This document shows, piece after piece, positions 1 through 5,063 of a stretch of DNA of 7,701 nucleotides (position 1 is the stretch's first letter; every line of letters begins with the position of its first letter). A program made the translations under genes and the position numbers. The notes beneath the pieces are model-generated. The model was not told where the DNA came from. It did not search any database and saw only the letters and a program-made list of their open reading frames with translations. The stretch spans positions 1-7,701 of the forward strand of contig JASLFY010000086.1 of the NCBI GenBank assembly GCA_030150425.1, read 5' to 3'. Origin of the DNA: Yimella sp. Its GTDB lineage: Bacteria > Actinomycetota > Actinomycetes > Actinomycetales > Dermatophilaceae.

Positions 1-1191
1 ATAGCCGGTGATGCCGAGCTTCTTCAGCGCCTTGTTGTCGGTGCCGCCGCTGAGGCAGTACGGCAGCACGGCCGCGTCGGGGTCGTGGGCCAGCAGCGAC
101 TGCTTCATCGTCTCGACCAGCGGGGCGTCGAAGGGCGCGTCGAGGGCGATGTCGTGGTGGACGACCTCGACCTCCACGAACTCCCCGGCCAGTTCCCGGA
201 TGGTGTTCATCAGGTCGTCCTCGTGGCCCGGCAGGAACCGGCAGTCCAGGCTGGCCGACGCGGACTGCGGGATGACGTTGTGCTTGTAACCGCTGTCCAA
301 CATGGTGAAGTTCGAGGTGTCGCGCAGCGTGCCCTCGACGAACCCGCGCGCGCCACCGATCGTCGCCAGCAGTTGTGAGGCGTCGTCCGGGGCGTACGCG
401 ATACCGGTCACCTCGCTCAGTCCGTCCAGCAGCTGCGACACCGAGGCGATGTACTCGCGCGGCCACTCGTGGGCGTTGATCCGCGCGATCGCCTCCGCCA
501 GGCGTACGACGGCGTTCTCGTCGTTGGGCACCGACCCGTGGCCGGCGCGGCCGTGGGCGACCAGACGCAGCCAGGCGATCCCCTTCTCGGCGGTCTGCAG
601 CAGGTAGACGCGGCGTGACCCGCCGGCCTTGACCGGAACGGTGACGCTGTAACCGCCGACCTCGCTGATCGCCTCGGTCGCACCCTCGAACAGGTCGGGG
701 TGCTGGTCGACGAGGAAGTGGCTGCCCTTGACTCCCCCGGCCTCCTCGTCGGCGAACATGCCGATCACCAGGTCGCGCGGCGGCTTCTTCCCGCCGCGGG
801 CGAGCTCGCGGACGCAGGCGATGATCATCGCGTCCATGTCCTTCATGTCGACCGCGCCGCGGCCCCAGAGGCAGTCGTCCTTGATCTCGGCGGCGAACGG
901 ATCCACCTGCCAGTCAGCGGCATTCGCGGGAACGACGTCGAGGTGGCCGTGGACCACGAGGGCGCCGCGGGAGGAGTCCTCGCCCTCGATCCGGACGACC
1001 ACGCTGGCGCGGCCGGGGTCGCTCTCCAGCAACTGCGGGTCGAGACCGACCTCGGTGAACTCCGACATGACGTACTCGGCGGCCTTGCGCTCGCCCGGGC
1101 CCGACCCGTCGCCGTAGTTGCTGGTGTCGATCCCGATGAGATCCTGGGCGATCCGTACGACCTCGTCGCGGGCGGTGGTCTGGTCGGGCAT
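1..1191 (-). CDS. M20-family metallopeptidase / deacylase, 3' end cut by window edge
   Basis: This is a zinc-dependent amidohydrolase of the M20/M25/M40 clan (dipeptidase, DapE/ArgE-like), cytosolic, cleaving a peptide or N-acyl bond of an unknown substrate. The frame is open from the ATG at 1191 to the left edge, giving 397 residues; actinobacterial relatives are roughly 440-450 long, so the C-terminus is missing. Family metal-site motifs are in place: HGHLDVVP with H83 and D85, GRGAVDMKD with the bridging D115, FADEEAGG with catalytic base E149 and ligand E150, and the SEVGG ligand E177. GRAGHGSVP (H218) marks the inserted dimerisation domain. The SGGTDNKA segment near residue 381 precedes the last metal-binding histidine, which lies outside the window. 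The start overlaps the ligase stop by one base (TGATG), with GAGGAG at 1202-1197 as ribosome site, so it is co-transcribed and coupled with the ligase gene. The substrate cannot be told from sequence; the link to the ligase may be only positional. Confidence 0.93.
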   Translation of the reverse strand, partial: MPDQTTARDEVVRIAQDLIGIDTSNYGDGSGPGERKAAEYVMSEFTEVGLDPQLLESDPGRASVVVRIEGEDSSRGALVVHGHLDVVPANAADWQVDPFAAEIKDDCLWGRGAVDMKDMDAMIIACVRELARGGKKPPRDLVIGMFADEEAGGVKGSHFLVDQHPDLFEGATEAISEVGGYSVTVPVKAGGSRRVYLLQTAEKGIAWLRLVAHGRAGHGSVPNDENAVVRLAEAIARINAHEWPREYIASVSQLLDGLSEVTGIAYAPDDASQLLATIGGARGFVEGTLRDTSNFTMLDSGYKHNVIPQSASASLDCRFLPGHEDDLMNTIRELAGEFVEVEVVHHDIALDAPFDAPLVETMKQSLLAHDPDAAVLPYCLSGGTDNKALKKLGITGY

Positions 1192-2753
1192 CAAGTCTCC
1201 TCGGGCGGCGCGGGTTTCTCGGGCGGACGGCTCCACTCTGACAGACGGCGTACGTCGTCGATCGTGTCGGCCTGTTCCGCGGACTTGTCATCGCGGTAGC
1301 GGACCACCCGGGCGAAGCGCAGGGCGAGCCCGCCCGGGTAGCGGGTGGAGCGTTGCAGCCCGTCGAACGCTATCTCCACCACCTGTTCCGGTCGCACTCG
1401 TACAGTCCAGTCGTCGCGGTCGACCATCAGCTCGGTGAACCGGCGGGTCTGCCAGGCGAGCATCTCGTCGGTCATTCCCTTGAACGTCTTGCCGAGCATC
1501 ACGAAGCCGCCGGCGGGGTCGCGGGCGCCGAGGTGGATGTTGGACAGGAAGCCGCGGCGGCGACCGCTCCCCTCCTCCACGGCAAGCACGACGAGGTCGA
1601 GGGTGTGCCGCGGTTTCACCTTCACCCAACCGGAGCCGCGACGTCCAGCGGCGTACGGCAGATCGCGCCGTTTCAGGACGGCGCCCTCGTGACCACGCGC
1701 GACCCAGTCATCGAACAGCCGTTGTGCGGCACCGGTATCGGTCACTTCGTGGGCGTCGACCAGATTCTCCGGTTGTACCAGTTCGGCCAGTGCAGTACGC
1801 CGTTCCTGCTGGGCGACATCGACCAGGTCGCGACCGTCGAGGTGCAACAGGTCGAAGAAGAGCGGGGTGACCGGAACCTGCGCGCGCAACTGCTGCGGGT
1901 CGGCGCTGGAGGCCGTCCGCGCACCGGTCACCTGGAACGGCTCCGGGCTGCCGTCCGCGGCCAACGCGATCGCCTCACCGTCGAGCACCACCCGGTCGGC
2001 GGGAAGGGCCCGGACCACGTCCACCACCTCCGGCAGCCGGTCGGTGATGTCGTCCAGGCTACGGGTGAAGAGTCGGACCGTGTCGCCGTTCTTGTGCGCC
2101 TGCAGTCGGATCCCGTCGAGCTTCACCTCGATCGTCCACGGGTGGTCGTCGACGGCCGAGACCACGTCGGGGCTGGAGCCGGCGAGCATCGGACGCAGCG
2201 GACGGCCGACATCGAGACGCACGGTGCGTAGCGCGTCGGCGCCGCCGTCGAGGGCCAGAGCCGCGACGGGCCCCGCACGACCGGCCAACATCACGGCCCG
2301 GCGTACGTCGGCCTCCGCGACCCCGGCGGCCGTCGCGATCGCTTTCAGCATGATCCCGTCGCCGGCGCCCTGGCGGGCGTCGCCGAGCAACAGCCCGGTC
2401 AGGAACTGCTCCTCGTCGGTGGTCAGCAGCGAGCGCAGGTCGGCGAGCAACGCGACCCGGCGGCGGGCCGATCCGCTGCCGTAGAGCCCCGCGAGTTCGG
2501 TGAGTCGGGCGTCGACGTCGGCGACCGACAGCGACGGCTCGGCAGCGTTCGTCGCCGGGTCGGCGCGCAGCGACCGTCGGCCGATCCCGATCCGGCCCTG
2601 CGGCAGGACTCCGGCCGACAGGTCCGCGATGACGGCCCGCTCCGCCGGGGCGGCCGACCGCAGCAGGGCGGCGATGAGCTCGACCTTCTCGGTCCGCGAC
2701 CGAGTCGCCGCGACCGCGCGGGAGGTGTCGGCGACCGCCGCGAAGAGGGTCAT
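1191..2753 (-). CDS. ligB: ATP-dependent DNA ligase, LigB type
   Basis: This 520-residue enzyme seals DNA nicks using ATP through a lysyl-AMP intermediate. It has the layout of the mycobacterial LigB family (about 507 residues): an N-terminal DNA-binding domain (about 1-190), an adenylyltransferase domain (about 195-385) and an OB fold to the end. Visible motifs are I (EVKLDGIR, nucleophile K211), TRSLDDIT (230-237), III (VLDGEAIA, E260), IIIa (LFFDLLHLDG, 298-307), IV (HEGAVLKR, E356), V (GWVKVKP, K378 and K380) and a C-terminal block RFARVVRYRDDK (479-490) fitting motif VI. All look intact. The last 15 residues are proline- and glutamate-rich and probably disordered. The ATG at 2753 has no Shine-Dalgarno sequence; it overlaps the stop of a possible mini-ORF by ATGA (see 2750-2779). 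It is co-transcribed with the M20 gene. Such ligases are accessory to the NAD-dependent LigA. I saw no Ku or primase domain, so this is not LigD. Confidence 0.95.
   Translation of the reverse strand: MTLFAAVADTSRAVAATRSRTEKVELIAALLRSAAPAERAVIADLSAGVLPQGRIGIGRRSLRADPATNAAEPSLSVADVDARLTELAGLYGSGSARRRVALLADLRSLLTTDEEQFLTGLLLGDARQGAGDGIMLKAIATAAGVAEADVRRAVMLAGRAGPVAALALDGGADALRTVRLDVGRPLRPMLAGSSPDVVSAVDDHPWTIEVKLDGIRLQAHKNGDTVRLFTRSLDDITDRLPEVVDVVRALPADRVVLDGEAIALAADGSPEPFQVTGARTASSADPQQLRAQVPVTPLFFDLLHLDGRDLVDVAQQERRTALAELVQPENLVDAHEVTDTGAAQRLFDDWVARGHEGAVLKRRDLPYAAGRRGSGWVKVKPRHTLDLVVLAVEEGSGRRRGFLSNIHLGARDPAGGFVMLGKTFKGMTDEMLAWQTRRFTELMVDRDDWTVRVRPEQVVEIAFDGLQRSTRYPGGLALRFARVVRYRDDKSAEQADTIDDVRRLSEWSRPPEKPAPPEET
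1197..1202 (-). promoter_or_regulatory. Ribosome-binding site of the M20 gene
   Basis: GAGGAG on the minus strand lies five bases before the ATG at 1191 and inside the last codons of the ligase gene. It supports this start and points to re-initiation by ribosomes ending the ligase. Confidence 0.7.
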
Positions 2754-2779
2754 CGCGCGGCCGTTGCTGCGTCGCCCAT
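2750..2779 (-). CDS. Possible leaderless nine-codon mini-ORF upstream of the ligase
   Basis: The minus strand reads ATG then eight codons (MGDAATAAR) and TGA. The stop overlaps the ligase start codon (ATGA, 2753-2750). A -10-like TACCCT at 2791-2786 lies six bases before this ATG, so a transcript would start at or next to its A: a leaderless message. Ribosomes ending here could re-initiate on the ligase, whose own start has no Shine-Dalgarno sequence. Leaderless translation is well established in Actinobacteria. That this ORF is translated is an inference; the peptide itself resembles nothing I know. Confidence 0.4.
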   Translation of the reverse strand: MGDAATAAR

Positions 2780-2784
2780 CCCCG

Positions 2785-2791
2785 TAGGGTA
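2785..2791. promoter_or_regulatory. Shared divergent -10 region (ligase / GNAT gene)
   Basis: The heptamer TAGGGTA reads as TAGGGT on the plus strand (2785-2790) and TACCCT on the minus strand (2791-2786), both fitting TAnnnT. An ATG follows seven bases downstream on plus (2798) and six bases downstream on minus (2779), the spacing expected of leaderless transcripts. I see no convincing -35 on either side, which is common in actinobacterial promoters. Because the two -10 boxes overlap, polymerase could use only one direction at a time. Confidence 0.5.
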
Positions 2792-2797
2792 CGGCTC

Positions 2798-3334
2798 ATG
2801 CGACTCCCACAGCCCCCGCGACCGTCCGCCACGAACGACGAGTCACGGGCGTACGACACCGAGCAGCTCGTCGTCGGCGGTCACCGTCGTACGGTCCGGC
2901 GGGCGCGCAGTGAGGACGTCTCGGCGATCGTGGCCCTGTTGGCCGACGACCAACTCGGCAAGGACCGCGAGAGCGATGATCTGGACCGCTATCTCGCCGC
3001 CTTCACGGTGATCGACGCCGACCCGCACCAGTTCCTGGCAGTGGTCGACGACGAGGCCGGCGCGGTCGTGGGAACCCTGCAGCTGACCCTGCTGCCCGGG
3101 CTCTCCCGCGGCGCCACGACCCGGCTGCAGATCGAGGGCGTACGGGTCGCGGCGAGCGAGCGCGGCACCGGTCTCGGCAGCGCCCTGTTCGAGTGGGCAC
3201 ACCGTTACGGCACAGCCCGGGGCGCGACCCTCGCGCAGCTGACGACCGACCTGCGACGGGAAAGGGCGCACGGCTTCTACGACGCGCTCGGTTACGAGCA
3301 CACCCACGCAGGGATGAAGCGACCGCTTCCCTGA
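2798..3334 (+). CDS. GNAT-family N-acetyltransferase
   Basis: This 178-residue cytosolic protein is predicted to transfer acetyl from acetyl-CoA to an amine; the acceptor is unknown. The GNAT core runs from about residue 30 to the end. The acetyl-CoA pyrophosphate loop (motif A, R/Q-x-x-G-x-G/A) is seen as RGTGLG at 122-127 after the beta-4 strand IEGVRVA. The C-terminal AHGFYDALGYEHTHAGM (157-173) is the usual motif B with tyrosine 161 in the position of the general acid. The first 25 or so residues are polar, proline-containing and outside the fold. The ATG at 2798 has no Shine-Dalgarno sequence but sits seven bases after a TAGGGT box, so leaderless initiation supports it. The gene stands alone on the plus strand between the divergent ligase and copZ, which has its own control region, so it is probably monocistronic. 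The family call is firm; the role is unknown. Confidence 0.9.
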   Translation: MRLPQPPRPSATNDESRAYDTEQLVVGGHRRTVRRARSEDVSAIVALLADDQLGKDRESDDLDRYLAAFTVIDADPHQFLAVVDDEAGAVVGTLQLTLLPGLSRGATTRLQIEGVRVAASERGTGLGSALFEWAHRYGTARGATLAQLTTDLRRERAHGFYDALGYEHTHAGMKRPLP

Positions 3335-3347
3335 GACTCTCCCGGGA

Positions 3348-3364
3348 ATACCGGGCAGGGGTAT
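3348..3364 (+). promoter_or_regulatory. CsoR-like copper-responsive operator
   Basis: The 17-bp inverted repeat ATACCGGGCAGGGGTAT has arms ATACC and GGTAT around a G-rich centre. This is the general form of operators bound by the Cu(I)-sensing repressor CsoR in Actinobacteria. It lies 44 bp before the copZ start, as expected for copper-inducible control. A possible -35 (TTGACC, 3368-3373) follows it, but I could not place a convincing -10. Assignment rests on the repeat and on the downstream gene; no csoR gene is in the window. Confidence 0.6.
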
Positions 3365-3396
3365 CGGTTGACCGTGTGGACAGTTGGCGAACGACC

Positions 3397-3402
3397 AGGA
3401 GG
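3397..3402 (+). promoter_or_regulatory. Ribosome-binding site of copZ
   Basis: A full AGGAGG lies six bases before ATG 3409. It decides the start, because the same frame stays open far upstream (from 3193) into the acetyltransferase gene. Confidence 0.85.
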
Positions 3403-3408
3403 ACGACC

Positions 3409-3612
3409 ATGACCACGAACGAGTACCAGGTGACCGGCATGACCTGCGGGCACTGTGAGATGTCGGTGCGCGAGGAGGTCGCCGAGGTTCCCGGCGCGCA
3501 GGACATCGAGGTCAGCCACGAGACCGGCCGCCTGGTCGTGTCCGGCGACGTCGACGACGCCGCCGTGCTGGCCGCCGTGCAGGAGGCCGGCTACACCGCC
3601 GTACGCGCCTGA
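3409..3612 (+). CDS. copZ: Copper chaperone, heavy-metal-associated (HMA) domain
   Basis: This 67-residue protein is a single HMA domain. CopZ-type proteins carry Cu(I) in the cytosol and hand it to a CopA export ATPase or to the CsoR repressor. The metal site GMTCGHC (10-16) has C13 and C16, and the beta-alpha-beta-beta-alpha-beta pattern ends in AVLAAVQEAGYTAVRA, typical of the family. Length matches stand-alone CopZ (about 65-70 residues). The start is set by a strong AGGAGG. The gene is preceded by a CsoR-like operator and followed by a hairpin terminator, so it forms its own single-gene unit. No copA or csoR lies beside it in this window, unlike the usual copZ-copA arrangement; its partner must be elsewhere. 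MerP or another HMA metal carrier is less likely given the operator. Confidence 0.93.
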   Translation: MTTNEYQVTGMTCGHCEMSVREEVAEVPGAQDIEVSHETGRLVVSGDVDDAAVLAAVQEAGYTAVRA

Positions 3613-3626
3613 TCTCCTCCGGCGCC

Positions 3627-3673
3627 CACGAACGGGCCGGGACCGCTCCCCGTGCGGTCCCGGCCCGTTCGTG
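3627..3673. terminator. Bidirectional hairpin terminator between copZ and the muramidase gene
   Basis: A perfect 20-bp inverted repeat (3627-3646 with 3654-3673) encloses a 7-base loop. It starts 14 bp after the copZ stop and ends 2 bp before the muramidase stop, so it can end both convergent transcripts. There is no run of T on either side, which is usual for terminator-like hairpins in high-GC Actinobacteria. Confidence 0.8.
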
Positions 3674-3675
3674 CG

Positions 3676-4596
3676 TCAGCGGCCGGCGATCGTGGCCGCG
3701 ATCAGCTGGTTGGTGGACCCGTTGTAGATGTTCGTGTCGTAACCGCCGTTGCTGACCGTGGCGTTCTGCCAGATGTGCTGCGCGTTCCAGTTGCGCGCGA
3801 GGCCGGTCAGCGAGGTGCTGAACTGGCTGATCCACAACGGCGAACGGGCGGAGATGACCGCACCGGCGGTGTCGTCGGAGACACAGGTGTTCCACCAGCT
3901 CTTGGCGGTGTAGATCACCGGGTAGACACCGGTGACCGCCTGGTAGCGCTGCTGGAAGCTGGTGATCCACGCGGTCATCTGGGCCGGCGTGAGGTTGTAG
4001 CAGCTGTTGCCGGAGTAGGGGTTCCACTCGAGGTCGACGGCGTCCGGCAGCGAGTTCGTGCCCGGCTTCCAGCCGCCGCTGCGAGCGATCAGGTAGTCGG
4101 CCTGCGCGGCGCCGGAGCTGACCGCCGGGTTCGCGAAGTGGTACGCCCCGGTGATGAATCCGGCGGCCTTCGCGCCGGAACGCTGGGTGGCGTACGTGCT
4201 GGCGGTGAAGTAGTTGCCCTCGGAAGCCTTCACGTACGCGAAGCGGTAGCCCTGGGACTTGAACGCCGACCAGTCCACGGTGCCGGACCAGCCGGAGACG
4301 TCGACTCCGGTGACCGCGGTCGTGGTTGCGGTCGTCGTGGTCATCGTGCTGGCCGCCGCGTTGCTGCGGGCGGTCGCGCCCGCGTCCGGCGTGGTCCGGG
4401 AGTGCTCGGTCAACTGCTTGCTGCGCCAGCCGGGTGTCGCGCCGTACGTGGCGTCGACGCCGTGGGCACGGGCGGTTGCGTTCGGGGTGGGCGCCTTCGG
4501 GCGGTGCGCGCTCGGCGCTGCGTCGGCACTGGTCGACAGCAGCGCGAAGCCGGCGGTTCCGGCGAGGGCGACGGACAGGGTGCGGGTGAGGAACAC
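3676..4596 (-). CDS. Secreted GH25 (Chalaropsis-type) lysozyme / N-acetylmuramidase
   Basis: This 306-residue exported enzyme is predicted to cut the beta-1,4 bond between N-acetylmuramic acid and N-acetylglucosamine in peptidoglycan. Residues 1-26 form a Sec signal peptide (TRT, hydrophobic VALAGTAGFALL, cleavage near ADA-AP). A low-complexity Ala/Thr/Ser-rich stretch to about residue 96 links it to the GH25 domain (97-306). The domain opens with GVDVSGW (D99) and has VDLE (D188, E190). The D-89-D-2-E spacing equals the D9/D98/E100 triad reported for Streptomyces cellosyl, so the active site looks complete. C199 and the later cysteine in WWNTC could form a disulfide. I chose GTG 4596 because AGGAG lies about nine bases upstream and the signal peptide begins right there; the ATG at 4698 would add 34 polar residues ahead of it. 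It may remodel the cell wall or attack other bacteria. No cell-wall-binding repeat is seen. Confidence 0.94.
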   Translation of the reverse strand: MFLTRTLSVALAGTAGFALLSTSADAAPSAHRPKAPTPNATARAHGVDATYGATPGWRSKQLTEHSRTTPDAGATARSNAAASTMTTTTATTTAVTGVDVSGWSGTVDWSAFKSQGYRFAYVKASEGNYFTASTYATQRSGAKAAGFITGAYHFANPAVSSGAAQADYLIARSGGWKPGTNSLPDAVDLEWNPYSGNSCYNLTPAQMTAWITSFQQRYQAVTGVYPVIYTAKSWWNTCVSDDTAGAVISARSPLWISQFSTSLTGLARNWNAQHIWQNATVSNGGYDTNIYNGSTNQLIAATIAGR

Positions 4597-4676
4597 GATG
4601 CATCTCTCCTGAGGATTCGCAGGTCGCACACCGTGGGGGACGGTGTGAGGCCGGTCAGCCTGCCAGGTTCGGCCCC
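4597..4676 (-). promoter_or_regulatory. Structured 5' leader of the muramidase gene
   Basis: On the minus strand this leader can form two adjacent hairpins: GGGGCCG (4676-4670) with CGGCCTC (4653-4647), and an 8-bp perfect stem (arms 4647-4640 and 4634-4627) with a CCCCC loop. The ribosome site AGGAG follows shortly after, inside TCCTCAGGAGA, which is itself partly self-complementary. The stretch CCGAACCTGGCAGGCTGACC (4672-4653) resembles the conserved 3' part of actinobacterial ydaO (cyclic di-AMP) riboswitches, which often control cell-wall hydrolases, but the other conserved aptamer blocks are not visible upstream. No clear promoter could be placed; a less GC-rich patch at 4696-4717 is the best place to look. 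Confidence 0.35.
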
Positions 4677-4744
4677 AGAGCGAAAGACCCACAGCCACAA
4701 CGCAATTGACTGTTCACCGAGCCGTGACCAGTAGCGAACACGAA

Positions 4745-4774
4745 GAAACCCCTTCACCGAAGTGAAGGGGTTTC
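4745..4774 (-). terminator. Terminator of the tRNA-Leu gene, cUUCGg tetraloop
   Basis: A perfect 13-bp stem (4745-4757 with 4762-4774) is capped, as read on the minus strand, by C(TTCG)G, the very stable tetraloop. The 3' arm ends in GGGGTTTC followed by TTCG. It starts six bases after the tRNA 3' end and separates the tRNA from the muramidase gene. Confidence 0.88.
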
Positions 4775-4780
4775 GATCTG

Positions 4781-4865
4781 TGTCCGAGGGGGGACTTGAA
4801 CCCCCACCCTCTATACGAGGACTAGCACCTCAAGCTAGCGCGTCTGCCTATTCCGCCACCCGGAC
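4781..4865 (-). tRNA. tRNA-Leu, anticodon GAG
   Basis: This 85-nt class II tRNA reads CUC and CUU codons. The acceptor stem GTCCGGG pairs with CTCGGAC (one G-T wobble) before discriminator A. The anticodon arm CTAGC-TTGAGGT-GCTAG carries GAG at 4831-4829. The long variable arm CCTC-GTATA-GAGG marks a leucine-type tRNA, and the T arm is GGGGG-TTCAAGT-CCCCC. CCA is not encoded (the next bases read CAG), so it is added after transcription. It has its own upstream promoter and a downstream terminator. Confidence 0.97.
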
Positions 4866-4910
4866 GAGGTGGTGTGGACCGCACGTCGTGCGTGTGGCCA
4901 ACGACCGGAA

Positions 4911-4919
4911 ACACTAGCA
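4911..4919 (-). promoter_or_regulatory. Extended -10 promoter of the tRNA-Leu gene
   Basis: TGCTAGTGT on the minus strand fits the extended -10 form TGnTAnnnT. Transcription would start near 4904, about 39 nt before the mature tRNA 5' end at 4865. No good -35 is visible at the expected distance, in keeping with an extended -10 promoter. Confidence 0.5.
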
Positions 4920-4950
4920 CGAAGGCCGCCGATCTCCCGCATCGGTGCGG

Positions 4951-4977
4951 GCGCCCCGCCGACCCGGGCGGGTGCGC
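4951..4977 (-). terminator. Possible terminator of the polymerase IV gene
   Basis: GCGC and CCCGCC pair with GGCGGG and GCGC across a 6-base loop, with one bulged base. The hairpin lies about 87 bp after the dinB stop and before the tRNA promoter. There is no T-run, so this is a structural guess. The remaining 4978-5063 shows no gene or other clear signal. Confidence 0.35.
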
Positions 4978-5063
4978 TGCGGACGATCGTCGGTCAGCTC
5001 ACCGATCGGGTCGGAACGGCGACGCCGTGGACGACGGTCACCAGTCCGGCGCGGCGCGTCAGG

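Noticed and set aside
1353..2231. Long plus-strand open frame (292 codons) opposite the ligase
   Set aside because: It is antisense to the ligase catalytic motifs and has no recognisable domain.
3193..3408. Upstream extension of the copZ frame
   Set aside because: It overlaps the acetyltransferase gene and the copper operator; AGGAGG at 3397 fixes the start at 3409.
4597..4698. Earlier ATG start (4698) for the muramidase
   Set aside because: It would put 34 polar residues before the signal peptide and has no ribosome site; GTG 4596 has AGGAG at good spacing.
3652..4734. Long plus-strand open frame (360 codons) opposite the muramidase
   Set aside because: It has arginine-, glycine- and valine-rich low-complexity sequence and no family motif, and it is antisense to a gene with a full signal peptide and active site. 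It also runs through both flanking regions.
4866..5063. Small gene between the tRNA and dinB
   Set aside because: Frames here only extend antisense into dinB or lack a ribosome site; the stretch is explained by the tRNA promoter and a likely dinB terminator.
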